In this document: one piece after another, positions 9,315 to 17,132 of the stretch
Layout of the letters: each line of letters opens with the position of its first letter
How positions within the stretch are numbered: position 1 is the first letter of the stretch
Origin: CAYSEW01 sp964430245
GTDB lineage: Bacteria; Bacteroidota; Bacteroidia; Flavobacteriales_D; Parvicellaceae
Assembly: GCA_964430245.1 (NCBI GenBank)
Contig: CAYSEW010000008.1
Span: forward strand, 45,198-109,197
DNA length: 64,000 nt
Reading direction: 5' to 3'
The notes under the pieces: generated by a model
What the model saw: only the letters and a program-made list of their open reading frames with translations
The model's database searches: none
What the model was told of the DNA's origin: nothing
Position numbers and translations under genes: made by a program

Positions 9315-9971
9315 TTATTCATCTACTTTAGGACCAAACGCAAGATCACCAGCATCTCCCAATCCAGGTATAATATATGATTGAGAATTTAATTCAGGGT
9401 CAATAGCTCCTACCCACATGGTGGTATTTTGAGGTAAATTCTCCATCACTAAGTCAACTCCTTCTTTACTTGCTATTAAACTAACTACATGAATTTTCGC
9501 TGGAGTTCCTCTATGTAATAATGCTTTGTAAGCCAACACCATGGACCTACCAGATGCCAGCATTGGGTCATTTAAAATTATAGTTCTATCATTCAATCCT
9601 GGGCTAGACATGTATTCAATCTCAACATCGAATTCCTCATTAGAGGTATGTTTTCTATAAGCTGAAATAAAACAATTATCAGCTTTATCAAAATAATTCA
9701 ATAACCCTTGATGTAATGGAAGACCAGCCCTTAAGATTGTCGCTAAAACAGGCACTTCATTCATTATGTTCATATTAGAAGAACCTAATGGAGTAACGAC
9801 CTCCTTTTCATCATAACTCATCTGCTTACTAATCTCATAGGCTGTAATCTCACCTAACCGCTCTAAATTCCTTCTGAATCTCATTCTGTCATTATGCACC
9901 TCCACATTTCTTAGCTGACTTAAAAAGTCATTGTAAATAGTGTTGTGGTCACTGAAGTTATAAACTTCCAT
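9315..9971 (-). CDS. upp: Uracil phosphoribosyltransferase
   Basis: 218 residues. The enzyme joins uracil and PRPP to give UMP (pyrimidine salvage). The PRPP loop is LNDPMLASGRSM, with Ser where many homologues have Thr in DPMLATG. RAGLPLHQG is the second PRPP-contact region, and the C-terminal uracil-binding segment is YIIPGLGDAGDLAFG. The start at 9971 gives MEVYNFSDHNTI, usual for Bacteroidota Upp. It lies just upstream of the membrane protein and YjjG-type nucleotidase, which fits a pyrimidine-salvage group, though the membrane protein's role is only inferred. Confidence 0.95.
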   Translation of the reverse strand: MEVYNFSDHNTIYNDFLSQLRNVEVHNDRMRFRRNLERLGEITAYEISKQMSYDEKEVVTPLGSSNMNIMNEVPVLATILRAGLPLHQGLLNYFDKADNCFISAYRKHTSNEEFDVEIEYMSSPGLNDRTIILNDPMLASGRSMVLAYKALLHRGTPAKIHVVSLIASKEGVDLVMENLPQNTTMWVGAIDPELNSQSYIIPGLGDAGDLAFGPKVDE

Positions 9972-10010
9972 ATGGAATAATTTTTATTAAATATATAAAA
10001 TATACTAACT

Positions 10011-10931
10011 CTAAAACATCTGTCTAAAATGGTATATTTTTCTCAATAAAAAAGGCAGCTGATTTTTCTCATAATAATAATAGACATTATCATTAGCTCC
10101 AAATTTCTTATAAAAAGAAGCAATTCCCTCAATATTAGAACCACCAAAATCAAAAACCTTTTCAGATTGCGAATTAGATTTTATAATATGATCAAACATT
10201 GCATACATGGCTCCATTTTGTTTTCCTTCATCAGTTAAAGCACCCTTTACATAATTAATTACATTTCGATAAAAGTAAAAACAAGCAAATCCTTGGATAT
10301 TGTTTTCCTTTGTTAATGAATATAACTTAAAAGTTCCATTTTCTAAACCTTGATTGATCAGGTCATTTAAACAATTATAATTAGATGAACGATAATTTAA
10401 TCTTGACCCCACCTTTTCCCTAAACAAATCTATAAAATCTTTAGTCTTACTATGTTCAGCAATTATAACATCTGATTTCTTTTTCAATATTCTTTTGGCA
10501 TTAGTGGAGTAATTTTCAAAAATCTTATCATATGTAGGATGTAAGTTTAGCACCTGATATTTCATCGGAGTTGCTTTAAACTCAAAGTTTTGTATACTCA
10601 ACTTTGAATTAAATGTAATTACACTAAACCTTCTTTCTATAAGAGACAGGATTTCTTTCAAAAGTTCAGGATCCTGATCACCTAATAAAGATACTTCCCT
10701 TGAGAAAAATGGCTGATACATTAAATTTACACCATACTTCTTTTTATATACACATGGAAACGCAGCCTGATAATCTCCATACACATAAGCCCCCCATTGT
10801 TCTGAAATAGCAGAAAGGAACCAATGTTCATTATATTGAGCAATTAATTCGGGAGTCATTGATAGCATTTTAGACCATTTCTGATGATCAATATCTGCTG
10901 CATTTATAACCTTTATATCCCATTCACTCAT
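10011..10931 (-). CDS. GNAT/FemAB-fold acyltransferase
   Basis: About 306 residues resembling the FemAB-like acetyltransferases seen in Bacteroidota polysaccharide loci. Recognisable parts are VYKKKYGVNLMYQPFFSRE in the first half, a central CYFYRNVINYVKGALTD strand-loop, and the C-terminal FDFGGSNIEGIASFYKKFGA, which matches the end of the GNAT/FemAB core. The acyl donor (acetyl-CoA or aminoacyl-tRNA) cannot be told from sequence. A TTG at 10940 would add MKI; I chose the ATG at 10931. It lies next to a deacetylase-like gene and wecB, so a role in modifying a surface or envelope glycan is plausible. Confidence 0.72.
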   Translation of the reverse strand: MSEWDIKVINAADIDHQKWSKMLSMTPELIAQYNEHWFLSAISEQWGAYVYGDYQAAFPCVYKKKYGVNLMYQPFFSREVSLLGDQDPELLKEILSLIERRFSVITFNSKLSIQNFEFKATPMKYQVLNLHPTYDKIFENYSTNAKRILKKKSDVIIAEHSKTKDFIDLFREKVGSRLNYRSSNYNCLNDLINQGLENGTFKLYSLTKENNIQGFACFYFYRNVINYVKGALTDEGKQNGAMYAMFDHIIKSNSQSEKVFDFGGSNIEGIASFYKKFGANDNVYYYYEKNQLPFLLRKIYHFRQMF

Positions 10932-10969
10932 TATCTTCAAATTTAAAGGATTTGTTCTAGCTTAGCTTT

Positions 10970-11209
10970 ATGAAACTCAAATTGAATACTATTATTTTAA
11001 TTACTGGAAGTTTTTTAATTATAATTTCCGCCTTTCAGCTATATTCAAAAATTAATAATAACACATTATTTAATAACCATTCATCTGATCTTTGGTTCTT
11101 ACTTTTGTTTTGCACTGGCATATTCCTTGTGTTCAAGATCATTTCACTAAAACCAAAAAAAATTAAAAGGTTCAATCTTCATCAGGAAGATGAAAAAGAA
11201 GACTCATAA
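10970..11209 (+). CDS. Small two-span membrane protein, unrecognised
   Basis: 79 residues: hydrophobic segments near 7-25 and 42-61, then a basic stretch (KPKKIKRF) and an acidic tail (EDEKEDS). It starts 38 bases from the divergent acyltransferase start, and its last 28 bases overlap the 3' end of the convergent deacetylase-like gene. Two clean membrane spans with a charged cytoplasmic tail argue for a real protein, but I recognise no family and length alone is weak support. It could be dispensable or misread. Confidence 0.5.
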   Translation: MKLKLNTIILITGSFLIIISAFQLYSKINNNTLFNNHSSDLWFLLLFCTGIFLVFKIISLKPKKIKRFNLHQEDEKEDS

Positions 11210-12468
11210 ACTTTCCTCCACCCTTTCCACCTTGCTTGATCACTTAAAGACTCATTGTGCCAAATTCCAACAAAGCATCCATTTACATCCTTTACTTCAT
11301 TTTTTAATACATTGATCTTATATATAGCATTTTCAATATTTAAATTCATGTAATCCCTTAAAACACCTTCCATATAAGCAAAAGGAATAATTTGTAATTC
11401 TGTAACACGATCAGCATTTAAATCATAAAAATAAAATGGAGAACAAATACCCGCTCTGAAACCCAAAGCATCCTGATAGCCCATAGTAAAATCTTTCTTG
11501 ATTCCTAACTCTATTAATGATTGATATGTTTGAGGAATTGAAAATCTTAAATAATGATTCCTTGAATTCAATACATTTTCATTGATAATGTTTTTTAACC
11601 TATTTACTTCCTTCTCTATTTGATTAGGATTTAAAAAAGAAAAATAAGATGGGTGAATCCCAATATTAGCTTCATTTTTTATTCTTAAAATCAATTGATG
11701 GAGCGCCTTACTTTTATAAGAAAGGTTCTTATCATTTTTCCGATAATCACCTAATAGAAAAAAATAATAAGTACTCAATTTATTTTTCTTTTGGTATTTT
11801 AACAAATAGTCATATGTATCATAAGGATCCTTTTCTTTATTACCTAACACCCTTATCCTTTGAATAAATTCTTTATAGTTTAGTTTAAGAGCAGACTTGG
11901 TCAATGCTGCTGAAGTTCTTAAAACCCCTTTATGTAAGTAAGCATAAGCATTATCAACATCTATAGTATTCAACTGATTGAATTCTGCATTTGAAACAAT
12001 CTTTGAATTATAAAACTCATTTAGCTTTTTGAGTAAGTTTTTACACCATATATTAACAATAGGTTTTTCTAACACCTTTAGCCTATATAAAATAGATTGT
12101 TTAGCACTGAATCTATCATGCAGATCTTTTTTATTATCTAAATACTCCTCCATTCTTGAAACCAAGTAGAAACAAGCTGAAAAAACATCAAAACCATGAT
12201 CATCTTCAGTTGGAAAAAATCGTAAAATGTCAAGCTCATTAAATTGATGAGGGATATCATCTTGAATTAGATGATCTGTAAAAAGCAAATCAAATGGTTT
12301 TACCTGATAAATACCAGGAATTTTTTTATCTGAATAATTAATTGACACATTACCTAATAGCTCTTGATTATTAACAATTTGATAGTCTAAATTTAAGATC
12401 TGTTTAAATACAAGATCTACTGCATAATTAAATCTATTAGTTTCTTTAAGCGAAAAAACTGTGATCAT
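11182..12468 (-). CDS. Polysaccharide deacetylase-like protein (DUF7033 type)
   Basis: 428 residues. NTIDVDNAYAYLHKG (about 168-182) corresponds to the first catalytic strand (usually TID or TFD followed by Asp) of the NodB-like deacetylase fold. ANIGIHPSYFSFLNP carries the metal-ligand His-x3-Ser-like motif, and NHYLRFSIPQTYQSLIELGI and the GYQDALGFRAGICSPFYFYD region are hallmark strands of the Bacteroidota branch. The N-terminal 160 residues are the DUF7033-type extension. The ATG at 12468 overlaps the wecB stop by one base (TGATG). It probably acts on an amino-sugar in a cell-surface glycan; the substrate is unproved. Confidence 0.82.
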   Translation of the reverse strand: MITVFSLKETNRFNYAVDLVFKQILNLDYQIVNNQELLGNVSINYSDKKIPGIYQVKPFDLLFTDHLIQDDIPHQFNELDILRFFPTEDDHGFDVFSACFYLVSRMEEYLDNKKDLHDRFSAKQSILYRLKVLEKPIVNIWCKNLLKKLNEFYNSKIVSNAEFNQLNTIDVDNAYAYLHKGVLRTSAALTKSALKLNYKEFIQRIRVLGNKEKDPYDTYDYLLKYQKKNKLSTYYFFLLGDYRKNDKNLSYKSKALHQLILRIKNEANIGIHPSYFSFLNPNQIEKEVNRLKNIINENVLNSRNHYLRFSIPQTYQSLIELGIKKDFTMGYQDALGFRAGICSPFYFYDLNADRVTELQIIPFAYMEGVLRDYMNLNIENAIYKINVLKNEVKDVNGCFVGIWHNESLSDQARWKGWRKVYESSFSSS

Positions 12469-13607
12469 CACAATTGTTTAAGTATTTCAGCTGCAATAAA
12501 TTCAGCAGCATTACCATCACCAAAAATAGGTGGGAATTCTAATTGTTTATTATCTAAAAAACGATTAGTAGCATCTACTATTGTATTTTCATCTGAATCC
12601 GCTATCACTGCGCATCCTGCATCAACAATCTCTACCCATTCAGTTTGTGGACGTAATATAACACAAGGTTTTTTAAAAAAATAAGCTTCTTTCTGCACCC
12701 CTCCACTATCTGTTAAAATCATTTTGCAATTCTTTTCTAATGCTATCATTTCTAAAAAGGAGGATGGTGGAATTATTTTAATATTAACAGAATTATCAAT
12801 TTCACTTTTAAGCTCTGAAGAAAGAACCACATCCATCATCTTAGCAGTCCTGGGGTGTAAAGGCAACACAATTGGAATTGAATGTTGATTAGCTATTTTA
12901 AGAAAAGCATTAAATATACTGGAAAGCTTATTAGCATTATCCGTATTATCATTTCGATGAACAGTTGCTAAAATAAAATTATTAGGAATCAAAGACAGGT
13001 CATTAATAATAGTAGATTTTTGATCGCTTAGATCAGAAAAATGAATACTATTATCATACATTACATCACCACAATGATAAATTTTTGGATGATCCATATC
13101 TGCTTCTTGGACATTTTCTTTAGCAAACCCCTCTTTTATTAAATTATTAATTCCTGTAATTGTAGGTGAAAAAAGTAAAGTAGATGCGTGATCACACATT
13201 ATTCGATTGATTTCTTCTGGCATTCTTTTATTAAATGACCTCAATCCAGCCTCAATATGAACAATAGGCACATGTAATTTTGAAGCAGCAATTGCAGTTG
13301 CTAAAGTTGAATTAGTATCGCCATAAACCACTACTGCATCTGGTTTTTCATTAATGAATACTTCCTCAAGCTTTTCTACCATTTCAGCAGTTTGCTTCCC
13401 GTGGTCTCCTGACCCTACATTTAAATTAATTTTAGGTGCAGGAATTCCCATCTCCTTAAAAAACACATCGGACATATTATTGTCATAATGCTGGCCAGTA
13501 TGAACAATAACCTCATTAATTTCCTGAAATTTATTTTTAATTGCCCTAGAAAAAGCTGCTGCTTTTATAATCTGAGGCCTAGCTCCAACTATTGTGACTA
13601 TTCTCAT
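12468..13607 (-). CDS. wecB: Non-hydrolysing UDP-GlcNAc 2-epimerase
   Basis: 379 residues. It interconverts UDP-GlcNAc and UDP-ManNAc for surface polysaccharide. Motifs in order: VGARPQIIKAAAF, HTGQHYDNNMS, VYGDTNSTLATAIAA, HIEAGLRSFNKRMPEEINR, TVHRNDNTDN, and ILTDSGGVQKEAYFFKKPC. The catalytic acidic residues in the GDTNS and PEEINR regions are intact. It precedes the deacetylase-like gene with a TGATG overlap. No capsule synthesis cluster surrounds it, so it may serve a small outlying glycan-modification operon. Confidence 0.95.
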   Translation of the reverse strand: MRIVTIVGARPQIIKAAAFSRAIKNKFQEINEVIVHTGQHYDNNMSDVFFKEMGIPAPKINLNVGSGDHGKQTAEMVEKLEEVFINEKPDAVVVYGDTNSTLATAIAASKLHVPIVHIEAGLRSFNKRMPEEINRIMCDHASTLLFSPTITGINNLIKEGFAKENVQEADMDHPKIYHCGDVMYDNSIHFSDLSDQKSTIINDLSLIPNNFILATVHRNDNTDNANKLSSIFNAFLKIANQHSIPIVLPLHPRTAKMMDVVLSSELKSEIDNSVNIKIIPPSSFLEMIALEKNCKMILTDSGGVQKEAYFFKKPCVILRPQTEWVEIVDAGCAVIADSDENTIVDATNRFLDNKQLEFPPIFGDGNAAEFIAAEILKQL

Positions 13608-13612
13608 TTTAT

Positions 13613-14293
13613 TTATATCATTCCTTTATCTGAAAAGCTAAAATAATCATTATCTACAACGATAAGATGATCTAATAATTTTATGTCCATGATTTCACCC
13701 GCTTTTTTAATCTTGTTTGTAATCTGAATATCCGATTTACTTGGAGACAGATTCCCAGAAGGATGATTATGAACTAAAATAAATGAGCATGCTAGTTTTG
13801 TAACTGCTTTATTAAATAAAATCCTTGAATCTAAACAGGTAGCATCAATACCGCCTTTGCTAATTAATTCAGCAGATATTAATTTATTGGCCCTATTGAG
13901 CATAATCACCCACATTTCTTCATGAGCTAGATCAATCAATCTTGAATTTATAAAATTAAACGCATCTGAACTTTTTTGTATACATATTACTTTCTCTTCA
14001 TCTAATTTCTTCCTACGCCTTCCCAATTCAAATGCAGCAATAATACTTACTGCTTTTGCTTCACCTATTCCTTTACAATTCAATAATTTTTCCAAAGATG
14101 ACTTAGCCAATAGGTTTAGATCATTGGATGACCTAAATAGCACATCTCTTGCTAAAGAAACCGCACTTCTATCTTTATAACCATTGCCAATGATTAATGC
14201 TAATAATTCAGCGTCAGTGAGTATTGACCTTCCCTTTTGAATTAACTTTTCTCTTGGTCTATCTTGTTTTGACCATTTTTTAATCTTATCCAT
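13613..14293 (-). CDS. radC: RadC/JAB-domain protein
   Basis: About 226 residues from the ATG at 14293. The start MDKIKKWSKQDRPREKL is the family norm; a longer frame to 14335 would run into the rpsT terminator and is unlikely. The N-terminal helix-hairpin-helix region is LLNCKGIGEAKAVSIIAAFELGRR. The C-terminal JAMM metalloprotease-like domain has the zinc motif VHNHPSGNLSPSKSD (His-x-His and Asp). Despite the name, a DNA-repair role is doubtful for the family. It ends just before the wecB start region, five bases apart on the same strand. Confidence 0.92.
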   Translation of the reverse strand: MDKIKKWSKQDRPREKLIQKGRSILTDAELLALIIGNGYKDRSAVSLARDVLFRSSNDLNLLAKSSLEKLLNCKGIGEAKAVSIIAAFELGRRRKKLDEEKVICIQKSSDAFNFINSRLIDLAHEEMWVIMLNRANKLISAELISKGGIDATCLDSRILFNKAVTKLACSFILVHNHPSGNLSPSKSDIQITNKIKKAGEIMDIKLLDHLIVVDNDYFSFSDKGMI

Positions 14294-14331
14294 ACACAAA
14301 TAAATAATACTCCAACATAATTTATTTATGT

Positions 14332-14360
14332 ACAAAAAAGCCCTGTAAAACAGGGCTTTA
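14332..14360 (-). terminator. Intrinsic terminator after rpsT
   Basis: The stem AAAGCCCTG / CAGGGCTTT (14337-14345 with 14351-14359) encloses a five-base loop. Read on the minus strand it is followed by a run of six Ts. It sits 20 bases past the rpsT stop and upstream of radC, so the tRNA-Glu-rpsT transcript ends here. Confidence 0.88.
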
Positions 14361-14379
14361 AATTAATTATATAAACAAA

Positions 14380-14631
14380 TTATAATGAATTTACGTGTTT
14401 AGATAAATTAGATTTCAAGTTAGATGCTTTCTTTTTATGGATCACATTCTTTTTAGCTAGTTTATCCAACAAGGAACTAACATACGGAAGTAATTTAATT
14501 GCTTTTTTCTTGTCAGTTTCTTCCCTAAGATTCTGTACAGCAGTTCTAGTTGATTTATGCTGATATTTATTAGTCAGCCTTTTAGATTCATTTGATCTAA
14601 TTCTTTTTATTGCAGATTTATGATTTGCCAT
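14380..14631 (-). CDS. rpsT: 30S ribosomal protein S20
   Basis: 83 residues, highly basic, with the S20 pattern: MANHKSAIKRIRSNESKRL at the N-terminus, KSTRTAVQNLRE, and KKNVIHKKKASNLKSNLSK at the C-terminus. It binds the 5' domain of 16S rRNA early in 30S assembly. The gene starts 26 bases downstream of the tRNA-Glu 3' end on the same strand, and a terminator follows. It is probably transcribed together with the tRNA. No S20-type autoregulatory leader is apparent in such a short spacer. Confidence 0.97.
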   Translation of the reverse strand: MANHKSAIKRIRSNESKRLTNKYQHKSTRTAVQNLREETDKKKAIKLLPYVSSLLDKLAKKNVIHKKKASNLKSNLSKHVNSL

Positions 14632-14657
14632 CTTTTTTTTTCTTAATTCTAAATAAG

Positions 14658-14729
14658 CAGCCCGTAGGGGAATCGAACCCCTGTTTCCAGGATGAAAACC
14701 TGGCGTCCTAACCCCTAGACGAACGGGCC
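14658..14729 (-). tRNA. tRNA-Glu (UUC)
   Basis: On the minus strand this folds as a full cloverleaf. The acceptor strands GGCCCGT / ACGGGCT pair (with G1-U72), the anticodon stem CCAGG / CCTGG encloses loop TTTTCAT (anticodon TTC), and the T-arm is AGGGG TTCGATT CCCCT. The discriminator is G73; CCA is not encoded. A promoter-like TTG-N18-TAAATTTG lies about 30 bases upstream, and rpsT follows downstream. Confidence 0.96.
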
Positions 14730-14757
14730 AATTTTAATAATCTCTAAAATCGGTTTG

Positions 14758-14786
14758 CAAATTTAATTTTTTTTTTAGTTAACCAA
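14758..14786 (-). promoter_or_regulatory. Bacteroidota-type promoter of tRNA-Glu-rpsT
   Basis: On the minus strand TTG (14786-14784) and TAAATTTG (14765-14758) are separated by 18 bases, close to the Bacteroidota housekeeping consensus TTG-N19-TAnnTTTG. The expected transcription start is about 20 bases before the tRNA 5' end. Based on pattern only. Confidence 0.6.
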
Positions 14787-14816
14787 AAAAAATCAACTCT
14801 TTTTTTCCCTATCATC

Positions 14817-15509
14817 TTATTCTACTTTATCGGAGTTAGACTTAAAAACAAAACCTAATCTTTTAGCAGTTTTCAACTTTTGATCATCAATTAATTGATT
14901 TATCTGTTTTACTGAGACTTCTTTTACAAGGTCATATTTCGGGACTAAAAGATCAAAATCAAGACAATATATAATTGCTGATTGAATAATAGATTTTAAT
15001 TTATCCTTATCAATTACAGAGTTAATAAAATCATTATATAAAAACCCTAATTGACGTTTACCCTCAACCATAAAATGGTTTTCATGATTAATAAATATCC
15101 TACCAACCATATAACCAAGGTCATTTGCTCTATTGTATTTGAAAGAATCATTTAAAAAATTATAAATATTAATGATTCCACAATAACCTCTATTCTCATT
15201 TTCATTTAAATAGCTGGTATTCCATAAAGTATTATTCCTGTCAAACCTAAAAACATTTGAATGCATTTGGAATATCAATAAGTCTCCAGCAATTCTAATC
15301 TGAGCTTCAAATTCACCTGTTTCCTTATATTCAACTATTACTCTATCATCAACTTCACTTATTTGCTCTTTAAGGTCATCACCTACTTCTTTTAGAACTT
15401 GCTTGAGTACCTTGAAATTTAAAGTGATATTGTTAAAAATATCTTGTTTTAAAATACTTTTATCTCTGACCATACCAAACATTAGGTCCTGACTTTCTTT
15501 ATGATCCAT
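14817..15509 (-). CDS. Conserved hypothetical protein next to proS
   Basis: 230 residues, soluble, with no signal peptide and no membrane span. Visible parts are an N-terminal helical lead with DLKEQISEVDDRVIVEYKETGEFEAQIRIAGDLL split by short loops, a YCGIINIYNFLNDSFKYNR centre, GRIFINHENHFMVEGKRQLGF, and a C-terminal helix-turn-helix-like tail (VSVKQINQLIDDQ). I do not recognise a named family. It lies 14 bases downstream of the proS stop on the same strand, so it may be cotranscribed with proS. No catalytic motif stands out. Confidence 0.8.
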   Translation of the reverse strand: MDHKESQDLMFGMVRDKSILKQDIFNNITLNFKVLKQVLKEVGDDLKEQISEVDDRVIVEYKETGEFEAQIRIAGDLLIFQMHSNVFRFDRNNTLWNTSYLNENENRGYCGIINIYNFLNDSFKYNRANDLGYMVGRIFINHENHFMVEGKRQLGFLYNDFINSVIDKDKLKSIIQSAIIYCLDFDLLVPKYDLVKEVSVKQINQLIDDQKLKTAKRLGFVFKSNSDKVE

Positions 15510-15523
15510 AATGATATATATTT

Positions 15524-16999
15524 TTAATATGCCCTAGCAAAAACAACTCTTTGCATAGATTTTTTACCCGAAAAAACACATTTTCCCTCTTCAATTTTCC
15601 CGTCTGACTGAACACATCTTATTGTAGCTTTTGTTTTTTCCTTTATTTTTAATTCAGTTTCTTTAGTTCCATCCCAATGAGCTAGCACAAATCCAGCTTT
15701 ATTGTCTAACAAAGCATTCATTTCCTCTATTGAATCTGCCGTAGATGTATGTTCAGTTGTAAAAGCTTTAGCTTTTTGATATAAAGTATCTTGAATCACA
15801 TTTAACAGGTGAGACACCTTTTCTGACACAACACCTATATCTACAGTTTCCTTTTCTAAAGTATCTCTTCTTGCTATTTCAACAGTATTATTTTCAAGGT
15901 CTTTTGGTCCTATTGCGATTCTTAATGGAACCCCTTTCATTTCATATTCCGAAAATTTCCATCCAGGTTTACGCTTGTCATCATTATCATATTTTACTAA
16001 AACTCCATTTTTCTTTAGTTCCTCTTTAATGCCATTTGCAACTTTAGAAATTTCATCTAATTGTTCTACCCCTTTGTATATAGGAACAATTACCACATGT
16101 ATAGGAGCCAATTTTGGAGGTAAAACAAGACCATAATCATCAGAATGCGTCATTATAAGCGCACCCATTAGTCTTGTTGAAACGCCCCATGAAGTAGCCC
16201 AAACATGCTGCTGTTTACCATTTGCATCTGCAAAAGTAACATCGAATGCTTTAGCAAAGTTTTGACCTAAAAAGTGAGATGTTCCTGCTTGTAAAGCCTT
16301 TCCGTCCTGCATGAGAGATTCAATACAATAAGTTTCCAACGCACCTGCAAATCGTTCATTTTCAGTCTTTACACCCTTTAAAACAGGCATAGCCATGAAA
16401 TTTTCAGCAAAATCAGCATATACATTTAACATCTTTTCTGTTTCAACAATTGCTTCTTCTTTGGTTTCATGAGCTGTATGACCTTCCTGCCATAAAAATT
16501 CAGCTGTTCTTAAAAATAACCTAGTTCTCATCTCCCATCTAACAACATTGGCCCACTGATTGATCAAAATAGGTAAATCTCTATAAGACTGGATCCAGTT
16601 TTTATAAGAATTCCATATAATAGTTTCAGAAGTAGGACGTATGATTAATTCTTCTTCCAATTTTGCATCTGGATCTACAACTACTCCACTACCATCATCA
16701 GCATTTTTTAGCCTGTAATGAGTAACTACAGCACATTCCTTTGCAAATCCTTCTACATGATCGGCTTCCTTACTTAAATACGACTTTGGAATAAAAAGAG
16801 GAAAATATGCATTTTGATGTCCTGTTTCTTTGAACATTCTATCTAATTCTTCCTTCATTTTTTCCCAAATAGCAAAACCATAAGGTTTTATAATCATACA
16901 ACCTCTGACATCAGAATGTTCAGCAAGATCAGCTTTTGCCACTAACTCATTGTACCAGCTAGAAAAATCTACCTCTCTTTTTGTTAATCCTTTTCCCAT
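15524..16999 (-). CDS. proS: Prolyl-tRNA synthetase (archaeal/eukaryote-like type)
   Basis: 491 residues. This short form lacks the bacterial INS editing domain. Class II motifs are GCMIIKPYGFAIWEKM (motif 1 region), WANVVRWEMRTRLFLRTAEF with QEGHTAH (motif 2), and a motif 3 around ATSWGVSTRLMGALIM. TSETIIWNSYKNW is the TXE proline loop. The anticodon-binding domain follows (HVVIVPIYKG onward), then the C-terminal extension with GKCVFSGKKS and the terminal FARAY. It charges tRNA-Pro with proline. The start MGKGLTKREVDFSSWYNEL is typical. Confidence 0.97.
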   Translation of the reverse strand: MGKGLTKREVDFSSWYNELVAKADLAEHSDVRGCMIIKPYGFAIWEKMKEELDRMFKETGHQNAYFPLFIPKSYLSKEADHVEGFAKECAVVTHYRLKNADDGSGVVVDPDAKLEEELIIRPTSETIIWNSYKNWIQSYRDLPILINQWANVVRWEMRTRLFLRTAEFLWQEGHTAHETKEEAIVETEKMLNVYADFAENFMAMPVLKGVKTENERFAGALETYCIESLMQDGKALQAGTSHFLGQNFAKAFDVTFADANGKQQHVWATSWGVSTRLMGALIMTHSDDYGLVLPPKLAPIHVVIVPIYKGVEQLDEISKVANGIKEELKKNGVLVKYDNDDKRKPGWKFSEYEMKGVPLRIAIGPKDLENNTVEIARRDTLEKETVDIGVVSEKVSHLLNVIQDTLYQKAKAFTTEHTSTADSIEEMNALLDNKAGFVLAHWDGTKETELKIKEKTKATIRCVQSDGKIEEGKCVFSGKKSMQRVVFARAY

Positions 17000-17132
17000 T
17001 TTGGCATGGTGTTTGTTATTTTTTGTTAAAAACTGAAAAGCTAAATTAATATTATAAATGCTCTATTTAAATAAAAAAGATTAAACTTTTTAACTTTACA
17101 AGAGTCAATGTATAACATAAACACAAATAGTC

